Shown here: one piece after another, positions 34,977-46,600 of the stretch | Position numbering within the stretch: position 1 is the stretch's first letter | Layout: each line of letters begins with the position of its first letter | NCBI GenBank assembly: GCA_050084515.1 | Contig: CM114273.1 | Location: 36,456,001 to 36,520,000, forward strand | From: Blasia pusilla | Taxonomy: Eukaryota > Marchantiophyta > Marchantiopsida > Blasiales | DNA length: 64,000 nt | Reading direction: 5' to 3' | Made by a program: the position numbers and the translations under genes | Notes under the pieces: generated by a model | Told to the model about the DNA's origin: nothing | The model's database searches: none | The model's input: only the letters and a program-made list of their open reading frames with translations

Positions 34977-37900
34977 ATGATATATGCCTATAAGGATGAG
35001 GAAACCTTAGAGAACATGAGGGATAAACTTAACAAATCAAAGAAGTGGAAAGATGTTGCGTTCAGTTTTTTCGATAAGAGAATACTTGGAATTGTAGATA
35101 AGGACATGGAAGATTGTAATATGCTAGAGGATATGGGAGAGGAAGTTTATTTGATAGATAGTAGGACTGATAGGGGTACATTATATGAAAAGTAGAAGGG
35201 AGGGAAAAACAATAGGGAATTGATCACAAAGCTTAATTCATTCATTGGAAGCCTGTCAAATAATGAAGACATGACTCCTAATTGCATGGATATTGTAGAC
35301 CTATCGGTAGAGGCCAGTTCTAGGGGATCTAACACTACTCCATCCCCATGTGGGCCCAATCCTAATTCCGAAGAAGGAGGGGATAATTCGATCTCTGGTT
35401 TGGTAGGTGGGAGCTCACATCAATCCCTTGATATTGCTGATGTGAGGGGTACGTGGAGTTCAACATTGATGAAACCCTTCTACACGTCATATTGGAAAAG
35501 TAAGACCAAGGGATTAGATAGGTTGATGAAGGACCTGAAATCAGACCACCATAGATGCTCTGTGCAAACCTTTGATAAACATGGGGAACCTCAGGGTAGA
35601 TTTGTCTTCAAGGAGTGTGTTGAAGAGTATGAAACCGCAGATGGCTCCAAGGACAAGAAATGCATAGATAATATATTCAATAATTGGAGAAAGCATATTC
35701 TAACAGTTCAGCATGAGAGGCGGTGGGCAGAGAGAAATAACTTACCAGTCACAAAGAGAACCAAGTTTGAAATGCGCAGGCCTCAACCTGTGGATCCAAG
35801 ACTTGCAGTGGAGAAAGGGCTTAGAATCATGGAGGAGGTGAACTCGGCCTCGGGTTTAGAGAAATCACCTTATATCCTTTGGAGTGGAGACCTTGCTTTG
35901 GAGCCAATTGGGGCTTTCAAGTTTAAAGCTCAGTGTGTGTATTGTAAAGAGACCATCCTTTTAGCCCCTCGCATAAGAATTTGAAGACAAACCTAGAGCA
36001 GCATTTGACAAGCAAGTTCCATCTCAGAGGTGTGGAACTGAGTAGAGCAAATGCTTGTGCACCTCTAAGGACAAGAAAGGCAAGAAAACCTGTAAAGCCT
36101 TACGATAGATACACTAAGCCCAACAATGCCCTTGAGAGGTGGCTGATGAAGTGTTCTCGGCTTGGGGGATCTCAATATGGCAGAGGTTTTGAAGGTGAGG
36201 CTTCGCATACTGAAAACCTTTCCGACTTTCTGTTATCTCAATTGTGTTGGGGTTATTGGAGAGACATTGTGGCGGCCTTTGGGATTCAGAAAGAAGTAAA
36301 GGCAATATTGCATGATTAGAAGGGAGGCAAGACATGGGAACCAGATGCCAGACTTAGGAAGAGGGTGTTTAACCCCACATATGAGTGTTGGGTGGACATA
36401 AGGAGTTTTTCATATCAATTAATTATCTACATGTTAGTAGATTGGGAGGTGGTTTTAAGCACCTTGCTTGTGATGAATGCTTCAAGCTCACTAAAGAGGG
36501 GGATTTCAAGATGAGAGTTGATAGAGAAGACAAGACTGGGACTCGTCAAGGGACAAGATCGACCTTGATGCGCATAAGATTGGACTATCTTACTAAGCCT
36601 GAGCTACAGTTGCAAGCTAGTACTTATACTCGTGAGAGGAGAACATTGCGCTTGATTAGTTTTGGCTTGAGAAAGAGGGTATGTGCACTCATGACGAAGA
36701 AACATAAACTAGACTTCCTATTGGCCAACCAATAGAAAAGATTTGCTTTCTTTCCTTCAAAACATTATAGTGGCACATAGGATTGAGTGGATCCTTTGCA
36801 GGACGAGAAGCCCTTTGGGACTATCTCCAAGATCTACGAAAAAAATTGAATAGAAAAGAGAAGGGGCACAGATTTTCAAAAAGGAAAAAAGCCATCGCCG
36901 AGGTACTTTTGAAATTTGGCGGTCGACCTGTAGCAAGATTCCTAGCGTTGAACCTTATGGGCACAAATTTAAGTACATTAAAAAGAGAAAGAAGAAAGTT
37001 TTTCCCTTTCGATGCGACATTAGATCAGAGGTGTTTAAAGAAGTGGGACGGATATATACTGCCTGAAGCAAAGGAGAGAAATAGCATCACAAGGGATATC
37101 CCTATGGTGCTTGCTGAAGACGAAACCACGGTGAAAGGTCATGTGAGATATTTTCTTAAACACATGCTCCTTTATATTGAACTATTTGATGTCTTGAATG
37201 GTAGAGCATACCTTGTTTTTTAAGTTTCTTTGTACTGCCTTTTGAAGATAATCTCAGGATTATTTTTCTCCTTGTGGCAAGTGGGAATCAAAGTGGGATA
37301 CTTTGTTGGGTTTTTGTGGTCCGTTTAAAAACCATCTATGTAGTCTAGGCTTGGAAATTGTGGTTGGCGAGGAAGATGAGGGATATGAGAAAATCATGTC
37401 CATATTTGAGAGTCATATAATCGGTGTTTATGCTTGTGTAATTGTTGTAAACCTTCTATATGAGAAACTTCCCAAACTCGTTATTTGTGCCACCTACACA
37501 TGTAATGGGTTTACAATACATTGGATAAGGGCTTAGTGGGAGGATATGAAAACCATGTAAGATGCATATTGTAGGGAATCCGTAGGCCTTGTTATTGGAA
37601 ATGCTTGTGATGGTAATGCACAAAGAGGTAAGCTTATGCTTGAAGATTATATGGGTAGAGGACCATATGCGGATCACCCTCCTAAGGGTCTAAATTGGGC
37701 AGGGTGGGGATTCACAATACATGAATATCCTAATGGGGATTATGGAGGGTTTGGTGATCAAGATCCTCCTCATTGTGGGAAGAAATTGTTGAACCCATTA
37801 GATAGAGCAAACCATCCAATTTTGTTAGGTCCTTATATAGTGTCTTTAGAACACGTACAACTAGTGTACAACCTTTATCCTAACAAGCAACATCATCTTA

Positions 37901-39745
37901 CATTTGATGAAACAAGAAGAAGGGACAAATAGAATTGGGCCTCTACACAGAGAGTTGCAAGTAGAGGATTGCAAGCTTGTCTTCATGACTTGCAAACACG
38001 CGATGATGCTTTGTAGGAGAGAACTTTGGGTACAAAGATATACCTATCAATTTGTGCTGATTACCTTGTTTTTTTTTCCCATGATTGTGTGAAACATGAT
38101 TTGTGGACTTGAATCATTCTCTATTCAAAAACACATCATTCCTACGACTATGGAGGTTGTGGTTGAAGTTACATAGTGATACATATTTTGAAAAGAACAT
38201 GATTAGTCTGCAAGCGTTTTATGATGTGAATATGTCATGTCATTATGTTGTGCAATTGATTTGCAACTTTAGAGAAAAATTTGTTGTAAAATCTTCCTTT
38301 CTAAAGTTGGATGGATGGAAGTCATGAGCGGAATTATGATTTTGGAGTTCTGATGGATTCAGTCTAAGGTTTAAACAGAATTGTTGCATTAGAGTATGGT
38401 GTAGAAGGGTTGAAATTGGGAAGGGCTCACAAGAAAATGGGGAATATTTGGCATGACTTACATCCTCTCCTTCCATGCCAGTTACCACGCAATGATTTTG
38501 GAGGAATACAACAATATTGCCACTGATGAACTTGTTGTGGATGCCTTGAAGCGGCGTTTGTGGGAGGCTCAAAATCTTTGCATAAGATTAGAGATGAATC
38601 CACATACATTAGAGATTGATACAAGGTAGTGGAATACACCTTGGATGATAGAAACACAAATCTGGAAGAAAGGTGTCATTTCCATTTGGAACATAGAAAT
38701 TGATCCTGATGAAGAGGCGGAACCAAAAGACAAAGTAACATCTCTTCGGGATTTAGACCTTGGGAGATCAAGCTTTCCTCCTCCAACTCAAGATGGAAAT
38801 AGAGATGACTTGGACCTCGTTGATAATGCATTATAAAACACGAGTGATACTACTCCTAATTTACCTAGAGATAATGATATGGTAGATGATGGATTGAATG
38901 ATATAGATGTTGTTGGGAATTAATTTGGTCATGGTTTTGAGGAATTCATGTCTTCAGAACTTCATGGTAGGTACGAGAGAATCAACAAAGTAACTCCTAT
39001 AGTTACATTTGAGGGGAGTTAGATATAAAATTCTAGGCTTATTGGCCTACTTGCTCGAAATCCTTCTCTTTCAAAAGATAGATTGAAAACGGTCCAGCAT
39101 ATAGGGAAGGTGAGAGAATCTATTCATTGGAATAGTTTCATGGAGAATAGAGATGATAAAAGTGAGAAGATTATTCTCGATATTGTTTCTGATATTGCTG
39201 TTGTATTTGCATCAAGTCCAACTGTTCTTCAACCATGCATGTCCACTCGAGAATCATTGGCTGCAAATAAAGGGAGAGGAAAAGGGAAGACATCAAGGCC
39301 TAGAGACATTAACGAGGCATCTATTTTGAGTGGATGTAATCAAATCATTTGGATAGGAAGAGTTCAGAAATTAGAAGGAAATATGGAGCCAAGTTTACTC
39401 AATCTAGACATGAAGTGGATTTGTTAGATAGACATGTCCCTCTGAATGACGGTGGCCAATCTGTATGCCAAGTCATGTGTATTGGTATAAGCTTGTAGGC
39501 AATAGCAAGAACAAGTTTAAATATAATAAGTTAGATACTAGATGGATTGATATTGAGATGGTAGTGAGCTTGGTGACCATGCGAGTTACAAGCGGGGGTT
39601 TGGTCAAGACATAGACTTTAGATGAGAATGATAGAAAGGCCCTTAATAGATTTTTAGAGGAGAACCATACCTTGAGGACATGATGTCCACCTTCTTCATT
39701 CTTTGCAGATTCTTCTTCTATTGTGATTCAATTTTCAGACATGTG
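34977..39745 (+). pseudogene. Uncharacterised transposase-like coding block (decayed)
   Basis: Consecutive plus-strand frames, broken by stops (35,193; 36,317; 36,733 and later) and frameshifts (about 35.97, 36.42, 37.2 kb), read as one protein of over 1,400 residues. Visible parts in order: acidic Ser-rich N-terminal region; a C-x2-C...H-x5-H finger (CVYC at 35,934-35,945, then LEQHLTSKFH), BED-like in position; a basic stretch; an Asp/Glu cluster in VLAEDETTV (37,107-37,133); LLGFCGP; NACDGNAQRGKLM (about 37.60 kb); QDPPHCGKKLLNP (about 37.76 kb); HHLTFDETRRRDK (37.89-37.93 kb); and a C-terminal part to about 39.7 kb with RGKGKTSRP. The acidic motifs separated by long spacers suggest an RNase H-fold DDE-type core, but this is inference. 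I recall similar unannotated proteins in other eukaryotic repeats and no named superfamily. Terminal repeats were not found. Confidence 0.5.
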
Positions 39746-39882
39746 ATCATGTTATGAATTGAGGCAGCTGAAATTGTAATATGCAATCTTCATTGCATGC
39801 AATTTTTTTTGGATTACTTAAGCTTTTTTTATGCAAGGGGATGGAATATTCAAAGGTCACTTCTAAGAAAGGGCCTTTAATA

Positions 39883-40192
39883 TCATGCTGCTAATGTAAG
39901 AAGGGGCTTTAATATTAGGGGGAAAAAAAAGTAGGGGTGGATTAATAGGGTCTCGCACGCACATGGTATTAGAGTATATATGTATATTAAAGTCCCCGAG
40001 CTCACACAATCTTGCCTACTTATCTTGATGCATGACAAGTCAAGATAACGCATGGCTTGTACTTTGAGATCACTCAACCAAGGATCATAACCATGTACCT
40101 TGGTTTTTGGATACCCATTTGGCACTAACTCGCAACGGGGTTTCAAATTCATATCCTTAGGTTGATTAACTTCATTAGTCCAGACATCACGC
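39883..40192 (-). pseudogene. Unidentified coding fragment
   Basis: The minus strand reads without a stop from the TG...CA element boundary (40,192) through DVWTNEVNQPKDMNLKPRCE, VPNGYPKTKVHGYDPWLSDL and QAMRYLDLSCIK to about 40.0 kb, then loses coding character. Composition and conserved-looking motifs suggest a real protein end cut off by the element at 40,193. I do not recognise it with confidence. A retroelement protein is likely from the context. Confidence 0.4.
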
Positions 40193-41297
40193 TGTCGTAT
40201 AGTAAAATCAGCCAGTATGTAAACTCCTTCCTCGTTAAGTGTTAGATAGAGTTTTATTAGTATTAAGTAAATTAGCTTAGGAAAAGGAAATCCCCATGTT
40301 TAAACCTCTTTATGGTGCCTCTTTTATACGGGCCCAACTTTAGAAAAGAGGTAATAAATAAAAGATAACTTTATAAAAGTAAAGTAGTGAGGTTGGTGCT
40401 TTAATAAAAAGCAAAAGCAGGTTTGGTTGGTGGCTAGGTTAGTTGGGGTAATTTGGAAAATATCAAGTGGGTAAAAGAGGATATTTTGGAAGAGATAAGA
40501 GGAAATCTACTTGTGTCAAAATGTGATTGGCTAGCCTTGAGAGGAAGCCATATGGCACAAGATAAGATTAGCTCTATTTCGTACTCTTGTGGGTCTCTTG
40601 TGAGTATATAAAGAGGAGGGACCTTCAAGGGTTCATCACCTTCTATTCCACATCTTGAGTCTTTTGTGTCACTCTTGAGTGTATGACTTTGGGATTCCTT
40701 GCTCTTCCAATGAGAGTGGATCACCCCTCTTGGGAGAGTAACTTGACCATGGTCTATTCTTCAAGAAGTTTCTAGAGTGTGGTGTGTGTGTGGAGATGAG
40801 AGGTTTGTCACCTTAGAGGAGTTTAGTCATACTAAAATAGTGAATGTTTTGGCTTGTTACTTCCCCAATGAGAATGGATTACCCCTCTTGGGAGAATAAC
40901 TCCACCAAAACCCATTCTTGAGGAGAGCAGAGAATGTCTGTCAAACATGGATAGGGGTGGAGCACGAGTTGTGTCCGACTTTCCTTTCCTTAATCCATAT
41001 CATGTCAAGATACTCTTTGTAGATAGGCACTGGTTCACTCGCTATTTAGTTTATCACTTTGGGGAGGCGTTCATGAACCAAGTCATTCAATCTCCAACTC
41101 CGTGATACCTGTCGTGAGAGAATGGAGAGTATACATAATAATTTTATATTAAAAAAGGAGATCTTCTCAGAGAATTCATCTTGCATCGAGGCTCTTATAG
41201 TTATGAAGATGACTAGAAGAAGTGTCCGGCACTTCCATTTGTGATACTGAAGAAACGCATAATAATTTTATATTAAAAGGAGATCTCGACAACGACA
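40193..41297 (+). mobile_element. TG...CA element, copy 3 (solo-LTR-like)
   Basis: Forward on plus: starts TGTCGTATAGTAAAATCAGC and ends CTCGACAACGACA, 1105 bases. Flanks ACGC (40,189-40,192) and ACAC (41,298-41,301) agree at three of four positions, a weak target duplication. A TATATAAAG box lies at 40,605-40,613, followed by GAGGAGGGACC. Near the 3' end a segment containing CATAATAATTTTATATTAAA occurs twice (41,133 and 41,258). It has coding fragments of different proteins on each side, on opposite strands. Confidence 0.72.
40605..40613 (+). promoter_or_regulatory. TATA box of the TG...CA element
   Basis: TATATAAAG, about 410 bases into the element, conserved in position in the reverse copies at 6.6-7.9 kb and 55.8-57.0 kb. 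It supports reading the unit as an LTR with its own promoter in this orientation. Confidence 0.6.
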
Positions 41298-41930
41298 ACA
41301 CTTGGCTCTACTTGCCCTCTCCCCTACATGAGTAGTAAAAAATGCAACAATATGAAAATGAAGACGACATGAATGGCTAGGTAGGGCAACAATTATGGAT
41401 GAAATAAAATAGAAAGCCACCTTGCTAGGAAGAGGGTTGAGTTGTTTCGGAGAGTGATGCCCATGGCGTTCGAGAACTTGGCGATTGCACAGCATCGGGA
41501 TACGTTGAGGTATGCGACTATTCGGGGTGGTGGCTATCGACCAACTATCCGAAGGTTTCATCAAGGAGATTATGTCTACTCGCAGCAGATGGTACCGACG
41601 ACGTTGGATGTGACTACAGGGCGCACTATCTTGAGAGTGCATTACGTTTTGCCATCCAGTGTTCTCTTGCTGGAGGGATGCGATGGTATGGTATGGAAGG
41701 GCCATGTGCGTAATTATGCACCATGTCACCTTCCTAACATTGATGGTACAATGGATCCGAGCTTAGCACTAGTTCCTGCAGGCTTGCGTTGTATGTTGTG
41801 TGGTTCTGCCCGTGGTGCGGCCACGATGCTAGTCTGTGATGGTTGTTCGAGAGGTTGGTATATGGCATGTCTGACGCCACCTCTCACTAGGGTTCCTCGA
41901 GGACGATGGATGTGTCCCAGATGTATATAG
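41298..41930 (+). pseudogene. Retroelement polyprotein C-terminus with PHD finger
   Basis: Coding is clear from about 41.42 kb: RRVMPMAFENLAIAQHRD, RYATIRGGGYRP, RFHQGDYVYSQQ, NYAPCHLPNID, then a C-terminal PHD finger with CMLC (41.79 kb), LVCDGC, GWYMAC and WMCPRC just before the stop at 41,928-41,930. Weak coding with stops, starting TTWLYLPS, precedes it up to the inserted element. The layout is what I recall for Ty3/gypsy-like polyproteins of green algae and streptophytes: a post-integrase tail ending in a PHD finger, possibly for chromatin targeting. The usual zinc-ligand His of the finger is Tyr here (GWY for GWH). The upstream polymerase and integrase core are missing, so this is a 5'-truncated remnant. 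Confidence 0.65.
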
Positions 41931-42116
41931 AGGAGATACTAGGTAGGTTTCAATCCCGACTTTTTCTCTGACATGGATGATAGGAAGGCGACTAACGATG
42001 GGGCCACATGAGCACCCGGCCTTCTTGCTCTTAGTGTCTGAGAGATGTATGTCATGGTAGGTAGGGATAGATGGCTATCTGGAGTTAGAGGGACCTAACC
42101 ACCAACTAGGGGGGCG

Positions 42117-42246
42117 ATTGGAGATATTTTGGTACTTCTTGTCTCGTTGTTTGGATGCCATGAGTTAGCATGGGATCGTGCGTATTTGTGTGTGTGTTTG
42201 GTGACAGCGATGTATGTTGTGTAGCGATGTGTATGCGCACGACACC
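42117..42246 (+). repeat. 130-base direct repeat, copy 1
   Basis: Starts ATTGGAGATATTTTGGTACT just after a purine tract (AACTAGGGGGG) and ends GACACC. It matches 42,763-42,892 with few differences. The position after a polypurine tract 190 bases beyond the PHD-polyprotein stop suggests the start of that element's 3' LTR. Confidence 0.75.
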
Positions 42247-42762
42247 TGTCACGTCCTTTAGGATAGATCGGTGAGATCTAGTAGAGCGTCTTCAAGAGTA
42301 GTAGAGGACATGCCTAGGAGGTCGCGGATGACCTGCTGAGGCCCCGAGAAACCTGAGAGAGCAGGTTTTCCCTTCGTTTTGGCTCATTTGGAGCCATATT
42401 GAGGAATTTACCATTTTAGATAAGTACCATTTTGAGTGTATGATCAACTTTCTATTTTTGGTAAGTGGCCCTTGACCTCTTACATCAGGTCAAGAGCCAA
42501 GGAGGTGACTTAGGAGAATAGGTTACCATGGAGAGAGCTTGGGAGAGGGAAGGGGTATATATCCCAAGGAGAGAGAGCTTTAGAGTTGATTCTCTCTTTG
42601 TTGAACCTCTTGGCATGAGGCGGCGGAGCTATGGTCCCTTGCCTTGTGAGTGTAACCCAAGCCTCTCATTAGGAGAGTAGGTTTGGTTTGACATGAGAGA
42701 GAGTGCACACCTTTGAGAGCTATGGTGTGAGATTATGTAGAGAGAGATTGGATCTTACTTTA

Positions 42763-42892
42763 ATTGGAGATATTTTGGTACTTATTGTCTCGTTGTTTGG
42801 ATGCCATGAGCTAGCATGGGATCGTGCGTGTTTGTGTGTATGTTCGATGAGAGCAATGTATGTTGTGTAGAGATGTGTATGCCCACAACACC
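42763..42892 (+). repeat. 130-base direct repeat, copy 2
   Basis: ATTGGAGATATTTTGGTACT through CACAACACC, 646 bases downstream of copy 1. Sequence between the copies (42,247-42,762) is non-coding and may be the rest of an LTR. An LTR of about 646 bases followed by the start of a second is one reading. Confidence 0.75.
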
Positions 42893-43299
42893 CTCCTGCT
42901 CTTGGTCAAATTCACTCATGGAATGTGATATATCAACTATTCCTAAGTCCAAAACCCTCCATCGGAAAAGCATCTAACTCTATATTGTGGCTTAAGGTCT
43001 TCTTCTCAGAACCTTCAAACTGCAAAGTTTCTCTAGCCCCCGCTATCTCCTCCCCCTTGACAACTTGTTCTATGCCCAATGGAGTGCATCCAAGAGTGTC
43101 ATCATGGCAAACTATCCTCACCAACTCATCTAAAGTAGCATTATTCGTACATTTTTGTGGGAGTTTTACTTGGGACTTGATCATGCGATCATCTTAAGTA
43201 GTAGTATCCATACATTTCTCTCGGAGTTTTACTAGGGCCTTGATCATGGGCTCATCTAAAGTAGCATTCCTAGTACATTTCTTTGAGAGTTTTACTTGG
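42893..43299. other. No recognisable gene
   Basis: Sequence with internal similarity: TTTTACT(T/A)GGG(A/C)(C/T)TTGAT(C/T) occurs near 43.17, 43.23 and 43.29 kb at about 60-base spacing. Small antisense frames only. Confidence 0.4.
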
Positions 43300-43699
43300 G
43301 ACTTGATTTTGGTCTAATCTTCTATGGATGGAATCACAGGAAACTTCCTCCAATCATCATCTACTACATCATCATATACTCCTATCCTATCCACTTGTAT
43401 CTCACTAAAAGTGGATTATCTTCTTCTCTTCAAGCACCACAATTGCCACTCTACACCATCTAGTAACTCACCACTTGTTTCACGTCAGCCTTCAGTGGAT
43501 AGAAGTGCTTCAAGATCAGCTCGGCTCCCTTTTGGTGTAGGTGAGCACATGTCCACAATTTGCTTAGGAAAAAATAGAGAATTCCCCATGCTAAAGGATG
43601 TCAATAAATAAACAACCAAAATCTTATTGGTTGACAATACAGTCTTCAACCACAATCCTCTTCAGATTCATCACTGGAAGAACTACCTTCTGTACAAAC

Positions 43700-46600
43700 C
43701 TACACAAGAATTACACTTGCAAAATCCTTGCATGCTACTTCCATTTCTTGGTTTGTCAATTCTATAGCTCCTAGTGTGTTCAAGATAGGAAATGTCTCTA
43801 GTAAGCTCATTGCAGCCCTGAGACCAATGAAATCTTCATTATCCCCATATACCACCGCACTTTCCTCAGCAAAAACTGGACAACCTCGAGCTTCCTTACG
43901 CAATACTTCTTTCCATCCACTTCCCTCAATTGTATCGCCTAAGAAATGGAAAAACAAATGGTTGGTCTAATGGTGATAGGCAAGACTTTAGATTGGCTAA
44001 AAGGAAGCCTTCAGTATCTCTTCTCATTGATTTTTTAGGGGAATCCCAATTTTCCTTCACCCATCTCCCTCTCACCAACACTATTGGTTGATCGACCAAC
44101 CCATAATCAAAAGCCAAAATATCTATCAAGGTTCCAACATATGAGTAAGAAAAATTTAATAGAGTATTTTTCTCATCCCAAAAGTATGCTCCAATGCCAC
44201 AATCAAATGTGGAAAATGAATCAACTCCATCTCTTCCCTCTACTCTATAATGGTTCTCGTATGCTTTCAAACTTCTGTATGAAAGTACCTTGGCTTAAGG
44301 TGGAACAAACAAGGAAAATGCCAATGGATCTAGCTCTAGTGGCTTCCCATTAGCTTCAGCGATCATAGTAGAGTGAATCCAATCTTCAAAGGGTAAGTTG
44401 GGTTGAGACAAATTGTACTTCTTGCAAGAAAACGCAATGCAATAAGATATTAGCTAAGTGCAATCAAATTCTTGACATGCAAATGTGAAGAAAAAAAACC
44501 ACGTAGCCTAGATACTACCCTAAAAGAACTTCAAACACTTACACATGCCATACTTGCAATGACTTTGAATTATGTAGAATTAATGTAGTGACGTGCCATC
44601 TACAACAACTCGCATGAGAGTTAGATGGGTAAGCCTATCCCTTCCAACTCTTCTCCTATCACTCCATCTTCCTTGCCATCATCCCACACACGGGTCCGAA
44701 TAGCTTCGAACCTCCCCTTGTATTTAGTAACAAATCCGATGGCCTCATCTTTCACATACCCTTCTGATATGCATCCCTTTGGTCTAGCTCTAGATCGTAA
44801 AAAATTCTTAATTATACCCATGTACCTCTCCATTGGGTATATCCAATGATAAGGTATTGTCCCACAAATATCAAGTTCCTGTAATAAATGGACAAGTAAA
44901 TGTGGCAAAACTGTGAGAAAAAAGAAAGTGAGAACATCATTGAAATCTATTACAAAACTTGGAGGTACAAAGTGGCCTAGTCCGTCTATGCGCACACAGA
45001 AGAGCTTCAATTGAACCTAAACATGGAGATAACTCGACATACAAGAATACGCTACGGCTACGGCTCCCGACTATTTCACCACTGAGGAAACTAGGGTTTT
45101 TTAATCTATTTTTCTTCATTTCTATTAAAAGAAAACTTTTTCCGCGTCAACTTGGCATACCAGAGGCTGCACTCTCGGACCCCCAGGACGCATTGGGATG
45201 CCCCGCACCCTGATGCAATATAGGGTTAGATAATCCTAATAACGCTACTCCATAAAACCACCTACGTCATGTTACTATGACTCCTTCGACATCTAAGTCG
45301 GAACCATCAATCTAGGCTTCTCCTAATACAAGATGGCCGATCAGATTAATGGTGCTAAGAGAAGTGGATGTTGAGAATCCAACAATAACGTCAAAGAAGT
45401 CAGGGGAAAATTCGTTTCTAACAAACATAAGATGATAATAGTATCCTCACATAGAATTCAAGATGAGATGGATCATAGAATTTCAGACATATACTTCTAA
45501 AAATCCTACTTAACCTCTTGATGCATGGTCATCCGAACTTCCTTTTTCATAAGACCACACAAGGAGTAAGGTAGAATTTGATGAAGCAACACGTGGTAAT
45601 TGTGTGACTTCATATTTCCCAGCTTCTTGTGTACCACATGTTTCCTCAACTCACCGCAATACCTTGAGGGCACTTTGAGTGACTCAATCATACCAAGAAC
45701 CAACATCAACTCACGAGGAGACAACACATAATTAATCTCCAATAGGTTTTACAAGATCTTCTACTCTCCGTGGGTGCTGCTGTAACCACACATGAGGTTA
45801 GACTCTTCTTGCCTCCATATCTTTTCTAACCTTGATTGTATCTTTGATTCCAAAAAATTTCTTCACTAAGTTTTCAGCAATATTCTTCTCCACATGCATG
45901 ATATCTAAGGTGTGGCGAATAAGAAAATGTTGATTTATGATCAAGGAATCCCATCCGAGAGATTTGTGAAGGCAAAAGAAATCTTGACAATGAAAGTATA
46001 TAGTTGGAAGAACACAAGTTAAGTTGCTAGGATACTTGCCAATAAGGTAAATTGAAGAGCAAACTCCTCTTCACTCCCGTTTTTTTTTGTATGGATCAGA
46101 AGGACCGTCTTCTCATTCCCCACTCTCGTCATATATTGTCTTCTCCTAAGCCCATGCCAAAATCTCCTCAACGCTAACCCTATCTGGTGGGGGCCTTCTT
46201 TCCCCTCTATCGTTAAAATGGATGCCATACTTTTTGCCTCTCGAAGGATTAACAAAAGGCAAGTAGCGTCGATGACCTCCAAATATGGGTTTACCACACT
46301 CCTTGGAAAAATCTGATTCCACCCTAGGCCCACATATGGTACATGCGAGCTTTCCACCATGGCTTTGTCCAAATATTGTTCCCGGTGCAGGGTAGTCATT
46401 GATAGTCCAAAGAATCATTGACTTAAAGGTAAAATCTCTCTTCCCATGGGGTTTTCAAACATTATGGAGCACCACATCTTGCCATAACTCCTCAAATTCC
46501 TCTACTAATGGGGCAAGATAGGTATTCCCTCCATATACACTCTCCTTCTCCTGTATAAGGAGTGGAACCATAATAAAGAATTTTTTTGTTTGCAACCAAG

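Noticed and set aside
43926-45010. Separate small hypothetical genes on minus
   Set aside because: They are consecutive parts of one TNP2-type transposase gene cut by a solo LTR and frameshifts.
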